Part shown: positions 46,668 through 55,390 of the stretch, piece after piece
How the letters are laid out: every line of letters starts with the position of its first letter
Position numbering within the stretch: the first letter of the stretch is position 1
NCBI RefSeq assembly: GCF_023100945.1
Contig: NZ_CP064689.1
Location: 124,001 to 188,000, forward strand
Reading direction: 5' to 3'
Source of the DNA: Bradyrhizobium sp. 200
Lineage (GTDB): Bacteria > Pseudomonadota > Alphaproteobacteria > Rhizobiales > Xanthobacteraceae
Length of the DNA: 64,000 nucleotides
The notes under the pieces: generated by a model
Told to the model about the DNA's origin: nothing
Seen by the model: the letters and a program-made list of their open reading frames with translations, nothing else
The model's database searches: none
Translations under genes and position numbers: made by a program

Positions 46668-46929
46668 GCTCTTCCCTCCACATTTTTTTATCGCTCACTT
46701 TCATTGGGCGCAGGTCGGACTCTGCTCTGCGGGCGGCGCCACGCTGACATTTGCGGCTACCTTCTGCGACGATCGCGTGCGCGAGGATTGCGGTGAGCCG
46801 CAGCCGGCAACCGTTCATCTCCGTGGCGCATTCATTCAGGACCCATTCAAGTCGCGGACGCCAGATTGCGTGCAGCGTTGCGGCGAGCGATTCGGCGCAG
46901 ACGTGACACCCGACCCAAGGAGAGCATTC

Positions 46930-47199
46930 ATGCAGTTCACGAAAGTTCTTGTCACGAAAGTTTTTGGGCTCGCCGCCGTTGGCGCGATGCTTGCGCTCGT
47001 CGCGCCGGCCGAGCGCGCCAATGCGTTGTCGCTCAGCAATCCTGGCGCCGCCGCGGCGGTTCAGGAGGATGCCAGACTGGCGACGACGGAAGTGCATTGG
47101 CGGCACCACCACCATCATCGTTGGCATCGCTGGCACCACCATCATCGCCGCCACCACCACCATCACCATCACCATCATCGTCACTGGCACCGCTGGTAA
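46930..47199 (+). CDS. Histidine-rich secreted small protein
   Basis: 89 residues. A signal peptide (VFGLAAVGAMLALVAPAERANA) leads to a short mature segment (LSLSNPGAAAAVQEDARLAT) and a tail in which most residues are His, with Trp and Arg (HHHHHHHHHRHWHRW at the end). Such a tail should bind Ni, Zn or Cu in the periplasm. The segment after the signal peptide resembles that of the Gly-rich protein at 47892. A terminator follows at 47227. Confidence 0.75.
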   Translation: MQFTKVLVTKVFGLAAVGAMLALVAPAERANALSLSNPGAAAAVQEDARLATTEVHWRHHHHHRWHRWHHHHRRHHHHHHHHHRHWHRW

Positions 47200-47226
47200 G
47201 TGCGACAGCTTGGCGCAGATATCGCA

Positions 47227-47253
47227 CAGGCCCGCTTCATGGCGGGCCTGTTT
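47227..47253 (+). terminator. Intrinsic terminator after the His-rich gene
   Basis: Stem CAGGCCCGC/GCGGGCCTG with a short TTCATG loop region, then TTT. Confidence 0.75.
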
Positions 47254-47332
47254 CGATTCGAAGGGTTGCCTTGAAACTGGCGAGATTGCTGTCCGTTATC
47301 TTCGTCCTCTGGATCGGTGAGAGGAGTCCGTC

Positions 47333-47623
47333 ATGAAAAGCTTGATCGGGGCAGCCTTCGTCGCTGGCGCGCTCGCTCTTGCCGGACCGACCGCGATCAG
47401 CCCGGCCTCCGTGGCGCCGCAGGCCAAGGCGCAGAGCGCCGGCACATCCGACGCCACCGATTTCAGCGCACACCGCTATATCAGGCGCTACCACCGTCAC
47501 TACGGCTATGATCGTCCGTATCACCGGCCCTACTACTACAGTCGGCCAGTCTACTATCGGCCGTATCCTTATTCCACGCCGGCGCCGTTCACCTTCGGCA
47601 TCGGCTTTGGTCCATCTTGGTGA
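47333..47623 (+). CDS. Tyr/His/Pro-rich secreted small protein
   Basis: 96 residues. A signal peptide (IGAAFVAGALALAGPTAISPA) is followed by an alanine-rich spacer and an aromatic, basic tail (RYHRHYGYDRPYHRPYYYSR; then PYSTPAPFTFGIGFGPSW). GAGAGGAG precedes the ATG. Its function is unknown; composition suggests a cell-envelope protein. Confidence 0.72.
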   Translation: MKSLIGAAFVAGALALAGPTAISPASVAPQAKAQSAGTSDATDFSAHRYIRRYHRHYGYDRPYHRPYYYSRPVYYRPYPYSTPAPFTFGIGFGPSW

Positions 47624-47638
47624 GGCGTTATTGCGTTG

Positions 47639-47719
47639 TAGGGTGGATTAGCGGAACGTAATCCACCGTCCGCAAGCTGAGGCATTGGCGGTGGGTTACG
47701 GCTTGCGCCTAACCCACCT
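47639..47719. repeat. Inverted repeat TAGGGTGGATTAG...CTAACCCACC type
   Basis: GGGTGGATTA, TAATCCACC, GGTGGGTTA and TAACCCACC occur in order, making two nested weak hairpins. The element is related to 2348-2420. Confidence 0.6.
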
Positions 47720-47891
47720 ACCATTTGCGCCATCTGCACCACGATGCGTTCATCTTTGCGGTCGGCGCATTCATGGCGCGTTCACGTGCCTGTCTTTATC
47801 GTCACGTTGGGAGCGACCGCAAAGAAACGCGACGGGGACCAGCCGCAGTGTGGCTGAGGGGCGCGCCGTCGCCGGTTAGGGAGATTCATCC

Positions 47892-48563
47892 ATGGCGATA
47901 TCCGATCCCGGACGCGGCCTTGTCCGCTGTCTGGGCGTAACGGCTGCGGCTCTGTTTGCGTTCGCGGCGACATCACAACAGCGTGCCGAGGCGCTCTCGC
48001 TTGCAAGTCCCGGCGCGGTTCCGTCAGTAAAATACGCAACCGACGGACTGGCGACCGAGGTTCAACATCGCGGCGGCGGTGGTGGTTTCCGCGGTGGTGG
48101 AGGCGGTGGTGGTTTCCGTGGTGGCGGCGGCGGCGGCGGTGGCTTCCGCGGCGGCGGATTTCACGGCGGAGGTTTTCGGGGCGGCGGCGCGGCATTTCAT
48201 GGCGGCGGGTTCAGAGGCGGTGCGATCCACGGCGGCGGTTTTCGTGCAGCGCCGGTGTTCCGCGGTGGCGGTTTTCGCGCAGCACCGGCGTTCCGAGGTG
48301 GCGGTTTTCGCGCGGCGCCGGTCTTCCATCGCGGCGGCTATCGCTACGGATATCGTCACGCCTATCACCGGCCTCATTTCCATCACCACCGGCGTCACTT
48401 CCATCGGCGCTTCTATTACGCGCCCGCATATTACGGCTATCCCTACTACTATGGCTACCGGCATCGCTATTGCCGCGTGATCTGGACCTATTACGGGCCG
48501 CGCAGGATCTGCAAATATCGCCCGTGGTGGCGGCACCGCTATTACGGTTACCGGTATTGGTAA
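47892..48563 (+). CDS. Glycine-rich secreted protein with aromatic-basic tail
   Basis: 223 residues. After a signal peptide (ending RAEA, about residue 34) comes LSLASPGAVPSVKYATDGLATEVQHR. A Gly/Arg/Phe stretch follows at residues 60-150, made of GGGFRGGG and GGGFRAAPVF units, then a His/Tyr/Arg-rich tail (HRPHFHHHRRHFHRRFYYAP; YYGYPYYYGYRHRYCRVIW). The two cysteines near the end (YCRV, RICKY) may be paired. The opening of the mature part is like that of the His-rich protein at 46930, which suggests a common origin. Function unknown. Confidence 0.78.
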   Translation: MAISDPGRGLVRCLGVTAAALFAFAATSQQRAEALSLASPGAVPSVKYATDGLATEVQHRGGGGGFRGGGGGGGFRGGGGGGGGFRGGGFHGGGFRGGGAAFHGGGFRGGAIHGGGFRAAPVFRGGGFRAAPAFRGGGFRAAPVFHRGGYRYGYRHAYHRPHFHHHRRHFHRRFYYAPAYYGYPYYYGYRHRYCRVIWTYYGPRRICKYRPWWRHRYYGYRYW

Positions 48564-48578
48564 GATCAGGCTGAAATG

Positions 48579-48609
48579 AAACAGGCGCCCGGATGGGCGT
48601 CTGTTTTGT
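48579..48609 (+). terminator. Likely terminator after the Gly-rich gene
   Basis: Imperfect stem ACAGGCGCCC/GGGCGTCTGT with a GGAT loop, followed by TTTGTTT. Confidence 0.65.
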
Positions 48610-48640
48610 TTAGCTAGCTGCAAGCGAAATACGGCCTCGC

Positions 48641-48850
48641 TCAACCCCAATCCTTGCCTTCCCAAGGCTTGATCTTCCACGGCGTCAGCTTTTCCATTCG
48701 CCACTGTGCCCAATGCTCCGGCGGCCAGTGACTGAGGCGTGAGGTATCCTTGGGCGATGTTGGGAGATCGACGACGCGCGGCATGACGCGGCGGCGCGAC
48801 TGGCGCGTCAGCTCGCTGATCATATCGACGAATTCAGGCTTGTCCGTCAC
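48641..48850 (-). CDS. Small conserved hypothetical protein
   Basis: About 69 residues from a GTG at 48850 with GAGGGA upstream; an ATG at 48880 would give 79. It reads MTDKPEFVDMISELTRQSRR and ends with a Trp-rich stretch (HWPPEHWAQWRMEKLTPWKI). There is no signal or membrane helix. It lies about 100 bp after leuC on the same strand and may be transcribed with it. I believe such proteins recur in Bradyrhizobium; function unknown. Confidence 0.6.
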   Translation of the reverse strand: MTDKPEFVDMISELTRQSRRRVMPRVVDLPTSPKDTSRLSHWPPEHWAQWRMEKLTPWKIKPWEGKDWG

Positions 48851-48949
48851 GGCCGGGTCCCTCGCGAAAGCGCTTCGCAAGGGGCCATTCTGCGCTCTGC
48901 CTGTTAACGTGGCGTTGCCAGAACGCCTCGCTATCTAGGCAAAGCCGGG

Positions 48950-50356
48950 CTAACGCCAGTCCCTGACGTCGACAAAGTGTCCGGCGATCGCAGCCGCCGC
49001 CGCCATCGCGGGCGACACCAGATGGGTGCGGCCCTTGAAGCCCTGACGGCCCTCGAAGTTGCGGTTCGAGGTCGAGGCGCAGCGCTCTTCCGGCGACAGC
49101 TTGTCGGGGTTCATCGCCAGACACATCGAGCAGCCCGGCTCGCGCCATTCGAAGCCGGCCTTGATGAAGATCTTGTCGAGGCCTTCGGCTTCCGCCTGCT
49201 CCTTCACGATGCCCGAGCCCGGCACGATCATCGCATTGACGTGGGCGTTGACGGTCTTGCCCTCGGCGATTTTCGCTGCCGCCCGCAAATCCTCGATGCG
49301 GCCGTTGGTGCAGGAGCCGATGAAGACGCGGTCGAGCTTGATGTCGGTGATCTTCGTCCCCGCGGTCAGGCCCATATATTTCAGCGCGCGGTGTTTTGAG
49401 AGCCGCTTGGCCTCGTCCGCGATCTTGTCGGGATCGGGCACGAAGCCCGCGATCGACACCACGTCCTCGGGCGAGGTGCCCCAGGTCACGATCGGCGGCA
49501 GCTTTGCGGCGTCCAGCCGAATCTCATGGTCGAAATGTGCGCCCTCATCGGAGCGCAGCTTTTCCCAGTAGCGCATCGCAGCGTCCCAGTCGGCGCCCTT
49601 CGGCGATTTCGGACGGCCCTTCAGGAATTCGAACGCCTTCTCGTCCGGCGCGATCAAGCCGGCGCGGGCGCCGCCTTCGATCGACATGTTGCAGACCGTC
49701 ATGCGGCCTTCCATGGTGAGCGCGCGGATCGCGTCGCCGGCATATTCCAGCACGTAGCCGGTGCCGCCGGCGGTGCCGATCTCGCCGATGATCGCCAGGA
49801 TGATGTCCTTGCCGGTGACGCCGTCGGGCAATTTGCCGTCGACCACCGCGCGCATGTTTTTGGCCTTCTTCTGGATCAGCGTCTGCGTCGCCAGCACATG
49901 CTCGACCTCTGAGGTGCCGATGCCGTGAGCCAGCGCGCCGAACGCGCCATGGGTGGAGGTGTGGCTGTCGCCGCAGACGATGGTGGTGCCGGGCAGCGTA
50001 AAGCCCTGCTCGGGGCCGATCACGTGCACGATGCCCTGGCGCTTGTCGAACTCGTTGTAATATTCGACGCCGAATTCCTTGGCGTTCTCCGCCAGCGCCT
50101 TGATCTGCTCGGCGCTTTCAGGATCGGGATTGGGCTTGCTGCGATCGGTCGTCGGCACGTTGTGGTCGACCACGGCAAGCGTCTTCTCCGGCGCGCGCAC
50201 CTTGCGCCCCGTGGCGCGCAGGCCTTCGAACGCCTGCGGCGAGGTCACCTCGTGCACCAGGTGGCGGTCGATATAGAGCAGGCAGGTGCCGTCCTCAGCT
50301 TCGTGCACCAGATGGTCGTTCCAGATCTTGTCGTACAGCGTGGTCGGTTTGGACAT
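48950..50356 (-). CDS. leuC: 3-isopropylmalate dehydratase large subunit
   Basis: A 468-residue aconitase-family [4Fe-4S] enzyme of leucine synthesis. Cluster ligands are in [13 protein letters not shown] and in the [13 protein letters not shown] motif; [30 protein letters not shown] is the third hallmark. The ATG at 50356 gives [19 protein letters not shown], the usual start. Its partner leuD lies downstream at 45140. Confidence 0.98.
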   Translation of the reverse strand: MSKPTTLYDKIWNDHLVHEAEDGTCLLYIDRHLVHEVTSPQAFEGLRATGRKVRAPEKTLAVVDHNVPTTDRSKPNPDPESAEQIKALAENAKEFGVEYYNEFDKRQGIVHVIGPEQGFTLPGTTIVCGDSHTSTHGAFGALAHGIGTSEVEHVLATQTLIQKKAKNMRAVVDGKLPDGVTGKDIILAIIGEIGTAGGTGYVLEYAGDAIRALTMEGRMTVCNMSIEGGARAGLIAPDEKAFEFLKGRPKSPKGADWDAAMRYWEKLRSDEGAHFDHEIRLDAAKLPPIVTWGTSPEDVVSIAGFVPDPDKIADEAKRLSKHRALKYMGLTAGTKITDIKLDRVFIGSCTNGRIEDLRAAAKIAEGKTVNAHVNAMIVPGSGIVKEQAEAEGLDKIFIKAGFEWREPGCSMCLAMNPDKLSPEERCASTSNRNFEGRQGFKGRTHLVSPAMAAAAAIAGHFVDVRDWR

Positions 50357-50628
50357 GAGCGTCAGCTCCAAAATGAAATTCTGTGTGAGCGGTCAGGCGC
50401 GGATACGCGCCAGCAACGGACGTCAGCGCAGCATCAAGCTGCGGGCGTAAGCTCTGACGTCGCCGATGTCGCGAACCGTCCGAAGAACCGGCCGGGCAGC
50501 CGCGAGCGGTCGTCGATGACGACGATCCGGGCGGTGCCGACGGCGGCGCTGGTACGATCTAGAACCATTCTGAATTTCTAACACAAGGCCCGCCCTCGCG
50601 ACAATCGATCGATGGGTGGGCCCGATCT

Positions 50629-50717
50629 GTCATTGCCGGGCTTGACCCGGCAATCCATCCTCTTCAGCAAGAGCGCTTCTTTCCTGATGGATGCGCGGGT
50701 CAAGCCCGCGCATGACG
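50629..50717. repeat. GTCATTGCCGGGCTTGACCCGGCAATCC repeat
   Basis: Outer arms GTCAT...ATGAC with internal hairpins TGCCGGGCTTGACCCGGCA and GCGCGGGTCAAGCCCGCGC. A related copy lies at 52051-52123. Confidence 0.85.
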
Positions 50718-50762
50718 ACCGAGGAACAAACCGCCAGCCTCACATAGGTACTCCGCAACAAA

Positions 50763-50790
50763 AAAACGCGGGGCAAAACCCCGCGCTTTT
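50763..50790 (-). terminator. Intrinsic terminator after rplS
   Basis: On the minus strand the stem CGCGGGG/CCCCGCG with a TTTTG loop is followed by TTTTTTT. It is 23 bp beyond the rplS stop. Confidence 0.92.
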
Positions 50791-50812
50791 GTCGCATCCC
50801 GTTTGGGACGAA

Positions 50813-51193
50813 TTACTCGCCGACGGCGGCGGCGCGGTCCTGCTTCTCGACGATGCGGGCCGACTTGCCGCGCAGGTTGCGCAGGTAATACAGCTTGGCG
50901 CGACGCACCTTGCCGCGGCGCACCACCTTGATCGAGTCGATCATCGGCGACATCACGGGGAACACGCGCTCCACGCCTTCGCCGTAGGAAATCTTGCGGA
51001 CGGTGAAGCTTTCGTTGAGCCCACCGCCGGAGCGGCCGATGCAGACGCCTTCATAGGCCTGCACGCGGGTGCGCTCGCCTTCGACCACCTTGACGTTGAC
51101 GATCACGGTGTCGCCGGGGCCGAATTCCGGAATCGACTTGGTCGCCGACAGTTTTTCGAATTGCTCTTTTTCGAGCTGTTGAATGAGGTTCAT
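50813..51193 (-). CDS. rplS: 50S ribosomal protein L19
   Basis: 126 residues. The L19 signatures [29 protein letters not shown] and the C-terminal [23 protein letters not shown] are complete. It sits at the 30S-50S interface. The ATG at 51193 gives [15 protein letters not shown], the normal start. It is the last gene of the ffh-rpsP-rimM-trmD-rplS cluster and is followed by a strong terminator. Confidence 0.98.
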   Translation of the reverse strand: MNLIQQLEKEQFEKLSATKSIPEFGPGDTVIVNVKVVEGERTRVQAYEGVCIGRSGGGLNESFTVRKISYGEGVERVFPVMSPMIDSIKVVRRGKVRRAKLYYLRNLRGKSARIVEKQDRAAAVGE

Positions 51194-51301
51194 TGAAATC
51201 TCCATCGGCGGCGCGCCCAGCCTTTCGGGGGCTGCGCAAACGTCCATCTATCCTGCGCGTGTGCGGATTTGGCGCTCGTATAAGGCATCGGGCCGCACTT
51301 G

Positions 51302-52021
51302 TCACCCGTCTGTCGTGCTTTTTGTGGCTTTTTGGCCGCCCCTCGCGGCCCATAAATCCGGCCGCCGCGTCCGGGTCAGCGCCTCGGCTTCCGCCCGGCG
51401 CCAGGCCGCCACTTTGGCATGGTCGCCGGAGATCAGAATTTCCGGGATACCGCGCCCCTCGAACTCCTGCGGCCGGGTGAATTGGGGGTATTCCAGTAGT
51501 CCCTCTGAAAAGCTTTCGTCCTCGCCCGAGGCCTGTTTGCCCATCACCCCCGGCAAAAGCCGCACGCAGGCATCGATCAGCGCCATGGCGGCAATCTCCC
51601 CGCCGGACAGCACGTAGTCCCCGATCGAGACCTCCTGGAGGTTTCGTGCCTCAATGACCCGCTGATCGACCCCCTCGAACCGGCCGCAGACGACCAGCGG
51701 GCCGGGCCCGGCGGCAAGTTCCTTAACCTGCGACTGGGTCAATGGCCGACCCCGCGGGCTCATCAGCAGGCGAGGCCGGTCCTTTCCCGTATCCGCCGCA
51801 TCGATCGCCGCCGCCAGCACGTCGGCCCGCAGCACCATGCCGGGGCCGCCGCCGGCCGGGGTGTCGTCGACGCTGCGGTGGCGATCGGCGGCGGAATCCC
51901 TGATGTCGTGCACCTCGAGCGCCCACAGGCCCGACGTCAGCGCCTTGCCCGCCAGGCTGACGCCGAGCGGCCCGGGAAACATCTCGGGGAAGAGCGTGAG
52001 AACGGTGGCGCGCCAGGTCAT
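51302..52021 (-). CDS. trmD: tRNA (guanine(37)-N(1))-methyltransferase
   Basis: A 239-residue SPOUT (trefoil knot) enzyme that methylates G37 next to the anticodon and so prevents frameshifts. [52 protein letters not shown] and [14 protein letters not shown] are the standard motifs. The ATG at 52021 ([15 protein letters not shown]) is preferred to the TTG two codons upstream. Confidence 0.98.
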   Translation of the reverse strand: MTWRATVLTLFPEMFPGPLGVSLAGKALTSGLWALEVHDIRDSAADRHRSVDDTPAGGGPGMVLRADVLAAAIDAADTGKDRPRLLMSPRGRPLTQSQVKELAAGPGPLVVCGRFEGVDQRVIEARNLQEVSIGDYVLSGGEIAAMALIDACVRLLPGVMGKQASGEDESFSEGLLEYPQFTRPQEFEGRGIPEILISGDHAKVAAWRRAEAEALTRTRRPDLWAARGGQKATKSTTDG

Positions 52022-52050
52022 GGTCAAGGGATCGCGGTTGAACTCAGGCC

Positions 52051-52123
52051 GTCATACGCGGGCTTGACCCGCGTATCCATCTTCTTCGAAGGATGGATCG
52101 CCGGGTCAAGCTCGGCGATGACG
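52051..52123. repeat. GTCATACGCGGGCTTGACCCGCG repeat between rimM and trmD
   Basis: Facing GTCAT and ATGAC ends with two internal hairpins (CGCGGGCTTGACCCGCG; GCCGGGTCAAGCTCGGC). It is inserted in the ribosomal cluster and is related to 50629-50717. Confidence 0.8.
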
Positions 52124-52125
52124 AG

Positions 52126-52644
52126 TCAGGGCTGGGCTTCATCACCCTCGACTTCCTGCGGCAGTTCGATCACCACCCGGCCGCCGGCGAGATCGACCGT
52201 CGGCACCACCGCATTGGTGAACGGCAATAGCATGGTCGGGCCGTGCGTGGGCGCGATCTCGATGATGTCACCGGCGCCGAAATTATGGATCGCGGTCACG
52301 CGGCCGAGCGGCGCGTTGGCAGCATCGACGGCGGCGAGCCCGATCAGGTCGGCGTGGTAGTATTCGTCTTCGTCGGTCTCGGGTAGTTTTTCGCGCGCGA
52401 TATAGAGCTCAAGGCCGTTGAGCCGTTCGGCGTCCTCGCGGGTGGCGATGCCCTTCAGCGTCGCCACCAGATGGTCTCTCGCCTCGCGGACATGCGTCAC
52501 CTCGAACTGGCGCGCGCCGTCTTTCGTCATCAGCGGGCCGTAATGCTTTACGGCCAGCGGATCTTCGGTGAACGTCCACAGTTTCACCGCGCCGCGCACG
52601 CCATGCGCGGCGCCGATACGGGCGACGCAAATCGGTGCTGCCAC
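52126..52644 (-). CDS. rimM: Ribosome maturation factor RimM
   Basis: 172 residues, needed for 30S assembly through ribosomal protein S19. The N-terminal RimM domain reads [24 protein letters not shown] and the PRC-barrel domain [36 protein letters not shown]. It ends with an acidic tail ([10 protein letters not shown]). It lies 19 bp after rpsP. Confidence 0.97.
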   Translation of the reverse strand: MAAPICVARIGAAHGVRGAVKLWTFTEDPLAVKHYGPLMTKDGARQFEVTHVREARDHLVATLKGIATREDAERLNGLELYIAREKLPETDEDEYYHADLIGLAAVDAANAPLGRVTAIHNFGAGDIIEIAPTHGPTMLLPFTNAVVPTVDLAGGRVVIELPQEVEGDEAQP

Positions 52645-52663
52645 CGTCGTGCGCCGCTACGCC

Positions 52664-52996
52664 TTACGCCTTCGCGGCGGCTTCGGCGCGCGCCTTGCGC
52701 TCCTTGCGCGGCACGGCCTTTTCCGGATTGCTGCGGGCGGCGCGCTTGACGATTCCGGCCGCATCCAGGAAGCGCGTCACGCGATCCGACGGCTGCGCGC
52801 CCTTGGCAAGCCAGGACTTGACCTTGTCCATGTCGAGCTTCAGCCGCGACTCATTGTCCTTCGGCAGCAGCGGATTGAAATGGCCGAGACGCTCGATGAA
52901 GCGGCCGTCGCGGGGAAAGCGCGAGTCGGCGACGACGACATGATAGACCGGACGCTTCTTGGTGCCTGCACGAGCGAGGCGGATAACGACTGACAT
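52664..52996 (-). CDS. rpsP: 30S ribosomal protein S16
   Basis: 110 residues starting [42 protein letters not shown], the S16 pattern. The C-terminal extension ([23 protein letters not shown]) is Lys/Ala-rich, as in many alphaproteobacteria. Confidence 0.98.
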   Translation of the reverse strand: MSVVIRLARAGTKKRPVYHVVVADSRFPRDGRFIERLGHFNPLLPKDNESRLKLDMDKVKSWLAKGAQPSDRVTRFLDAAGIVKRAARSNPEKAVPRKERKARAEAAAKA

Positions 52997-53043
52997 TTAG
53001 TTCTCCTGAGTGTGGGTTAATTGAAAGTCTGTTAGGTCGAATT

Positions 53044-53127
53044 CGTCATTGCGAGGAGCGAAGCGACGAAGCAATCCATCTTGGTTCTTGGCGAAGAATG
53101 GATTGCTTCGCTGCGCTCGCAATGACG
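53044..53127. repeat. CGTCATTGCGAGGAGCG...GCAATGACG palindromic repeat
   Basis: Arms CGTCATTGCGAGGAGCGAAG and CGCTGCGCTCGCAATGACG, with GCAATCCAT/ATGGATTGC inside. It lies between ffh and rpsP. Confidence 0.9.
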
Positions 53128-53134
53128 GAAGAGG

Positions 53135-54673
53135 TCATTTCTTCTTCCCCGGAAAGCCGCCGAGGCCCGGCTTGCCGCTGAGGCCGGTGAGTCCCGGCAG
53201 ATTCGGCAGGCCCTGACGCAGGCCGGTGGGAAGGTCCTTCGGCAAATTCGGCAGGCCGCCTCCGGCGCCGCCCTGCATCTTGTCGGCGAGCGCCTTCATT
53301 TCTTCGGGCGAGGGCGGCTTCATGCCGCCGCCAAAGCCCATCGCCTGCGCGATGCCGGCGAGCGGGCCGCGCTTGCCGGAGCCCATGGCCTTCATCATAT
53401 CGGCCATGTTCCGGTGCATCTTCAAGAGCTTGTTGACCTGCTCGACATTCTGGCCGGCGCCGGCGGCGATGCGCTTCTTGCGGCTGGCCTTGAGGATGTC
53501 GGGGTTCTTGCGCTCAGCCCGCGTCATCGAATCGATGATCGCGACCTGGCGCTTGATGATCTTGTCGTCGATCCCGGCGGCGGCGATCTGGTTCTTCATC
53601 TTGGCGACGCCGGGCATCATGCCCATCAGCCCGCTGATGCCGCCCATATTCGCCATCTGCAGCAATTGCTCGCGCATATCCGTGAGATCGAACTGGCCCT
53701 TGCGCATCCGCTCGGCGGTGCGTGCGGCCTTTTCGGCGTCGATATTTGCCGCCGCGCGTTCGACCAGCGACACCACGTCGCCCATGCCGAGAATGCGGCC
53801 GGCGATGCGGTTCGGATGGAAATCTTCCAGCGCGTCGGTCTTTTCGCCGGTGCCGATCAGCTTGATCGGCTTGCCGGTGACTGCGCGCATCGACAGCGCG
53901 GCGCCGCCGCGGCCGTCGCCGTCGACCCGTGTCAGCACGATGCCGGTGAGGCCGACGCGCTGATCGAAGGCGCGCGCGAGGTTGACCGCGTCCTGGCCGG
54001 TCAGGGAGTCCGCGACCAGCAGCACTTCATGCGGGTTGGCCGTGGTTTTGATCTCGGCCGCTTCGCTCATCATTTCTTCGTCGAGCGTGGTGCGGCCGGC
54101 GGTGTCGAGCAGCACCACGTCGTAGCCGCCGAGCTTGCCGGCTTCGAGCGCGCGTTTTGCAATTTGCGCCGGCTTCTGCCCGGCCACGATCGGCAGCGTC
54201 GGGATGTCGAGGTCGCGCCCCAGCACGGCCAATTGCTCCATCGCCGCCGGGCGGTAGATGTCGAGCGAGGCCATCAGCACCTTGCGCTTGTCGCGCTGGG
54301 TCATGCGGCGGGCGAGCTTTGCAGTCGTGGTGGTTTTGCCGGAGCCCTGCAAGCCGACCATCATGATCGCGACCGGCGGCACCGCATTGAGGTCGATGGT
54401 CTGGCCTTCGGAACCAAGCGTGGCGACCAGTTCGTCATGGACGATCTTGACCACCATCTGGCCGGGGGTGACCGACTTGACGACGGTGGCGCCGACCGCC
54501 TGCTCGCGGACGCGATCGGTAAAACTTCTGACGACGTCGAGCGAGACGTCGGCTTCCAGCAGCGCGCGGCGCACCTCGCGCATCGCGGCGTCGACGTCGG
54601 CCTCCGACAGCGAACCGCGGCCCGTCAGCCGATCGAGTATCCCACCAAGCTTTTCCGACAGATTGTCGAACAA
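53135..54673 (-). CDS. ffh: Signal recognition particle protein Ffh
   Basis: A 512-residue GTPase that binds signal sequences and 4.5S RNA and delivers ribosomes to FtsY. The N-domain is residues 1-85; the GTPase loop GLQGSGKTTT is at 108-117, with DTAGR and TRVDGDGRGG following. The methionine-rich M-domain (LQMANMGGISGLMGMMPGVAKM; MHRNMADMMKAMG) ends in a Gly/Pro/Leu-rich tail. The receptor FtsY is encoded at 61309. It heads the cluster toward rplS. Confidence 0.98.
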   Translation of the reverse strand: MFDNLSEKLGGILDRLTGRGSLSEADVDAAMREVRRALLEADVSLDVVRSFTDRVREQAVGATVVKSVTPGQMVVKIVHDELVATLGSEGQTIDLNAVPPVAIMMVGLQGSGKTTTTAKLARRMTQRDKRKVLMASLDIYRPAAMEQLAVLGRDLDIPTLPIVAGQKPAQIAKRALEAGKLGGYDVVLLDTAGRTTLDEEMMSEAAEIKTTANPHEVLLVADSLTGQDAVNLARAFDQRVGLTGIVLTRVDGDGRGGAALSMRAVTGKPIKLIGTGEKTDALEDFHPNRIAGRILGMGDVVSLVERAAANIDAEKAARTAERMRKGQFDLTDMREQLLQMANMGGISGLMGMMPGVAKMKNQIAAAGIDDKIIKRQVAIIDSMTRAERKNPDILKASRKKRIAAGAGQNVEQVNKLLKMHRNMADMMKAMGSGKRGPLAGIAQAMGFGGGMKPPSPEEMKALADKMQGGAGGGLPNLPKDLPTGLRQGLPNLPGLTGLSGKPGLGGFPGKKK

Positions 54674-55102
54674 TGCCGTTGTCCTTTGCCTTTGCAGGCG
54701 CTGCCTTAACTCACCATCGTCATACCCCGCGAAGGCGGGGTATCCAGTACGCCGCAGCCTCTCGGTTCAATCCGAGCTGCTCTGGGATACTGGATCACCC
54801 GCTTTCGCGGGTGATGACGACCTAATGTGCCTCAACGTCGAACGCCAAAACGATCGTCCAAACACTTTCGCGCCCGAGGGCGCATCGCGCTGTCGGGCGT
54901 TGGCCTCCGGTCTCATGGGCCGGGCGGCGGGTCGAAAAGAACGTCTTTCCGAGAAAGTGCGCGGGTTAAACGCCGGGAAAGGGCGAAAGTCAAGGAAACT
55001 TGTCGAAAGCGGTATTTTCGTGAGCTTTGGTAGGTAGTTAACCAATGGACGAAAATTCACGGTTAGCCCGGCGCGGATTGGCGGATATGGTATAAAGACA
55101 CC
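54674..55102. other. Divergent intergenic region between ffh and the 65-residue protein gene
   Basis: 429 bp. It holds the repeat 54719-54820, then a stretch with no gene I can support. Close to 55040 the sequence GTTAACCA occurs, and GGTATAAAGACACC lies just before the ATG at 55103. The ffh promoter should be at the left end. Confidence 0.5.
54719..54820. repeat. GTCATACCCCGCGAAGGCGGGGTATCCAGTA repeat, copy 1
   Basis: The hairpins CCCCGCGAAGGCGGGG and CACCCGCTTTCGCGGGTG lie at the ends, with ATCCAGTA/TACTGGAT arms inside. Copy 2 is at 62265-62364; a fragment lies near 14768. Confidence 0.88.
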
Positions 55103-55300
55103 ATGAGATTTTTTCCCTGGTATCTGACGCGCAAGGACGTGCTAGGCGGCTTGTTCGTTCTGGCGGTGCTCTGCCTCCTGATCTTCACCTACATTCGATT
55201 TCCGGGCTTTGTAGCCCAGACGACAGGCTTTGGCCCCGATTGGGACTGCAAGAGCGTCCCGCAGGGCGATCCTATTTGCGTGAAAAAAATCGCTCGATAA
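55103..55300 (+). CDS. Small single-helix membrane protein
   Basis: 65 residues. A membrane helix at about 14-33 (GGLFVLAVLCLLIFTYIRF) precedes a short outer part with WDCKSVPQGDPICVKKI, whose two cysteines may pair. Its frame is opposite to no better candidate. I do not recognise a family. The MBL gene starts 90 bp after it. Confidence 0.6.
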   Translation: MRFFPWYLTRKDVLGGLFVLAVLCLLIFTYIRFPGFVAQTTGFGPDWDCKSVPQGDPICVKKIAR

Positions 55301-55390
55301 TTGAGAGCGGAAATTCCGCCGCCGGTTCCAACTTGCGCCGGCGCACGCCATATAACGCCCCATGTCTCCTGTTCTTTCCCGCCTGTCGTG

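Larger units (their letters stand above)
50357..50812. other. Intergenic region between leuC and rplS
   Basis: 456 bp. It holds a palindromic repeat (50629-50717) and the rplS terminator (50763-50790). A 44-codon open frame runs on the minus strand from an ATG at 50568 to a TGA at 50434, about 80 bp ahead of leuC. It reads MVLDRTSAAVGTARIVVIDD onward, has only two leucines, and its ribosome site is weak, so I do not call it a gene or a leader peptide. Confidence 0.5.

Noticed and set aside
47033..48713. Minus-strand frames opposite the His-rich and Gly-rich genes
   Set aside because: Low-complexity antisense of His and Gly codons; the plus-strand frames have signal peptides and ribosome sites.
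54767..55060. A 97-codon minus-strand frame upstream of ffh
   Set aside because: It runs through a palindromic repeat and shows no family, signal or ribosome site.
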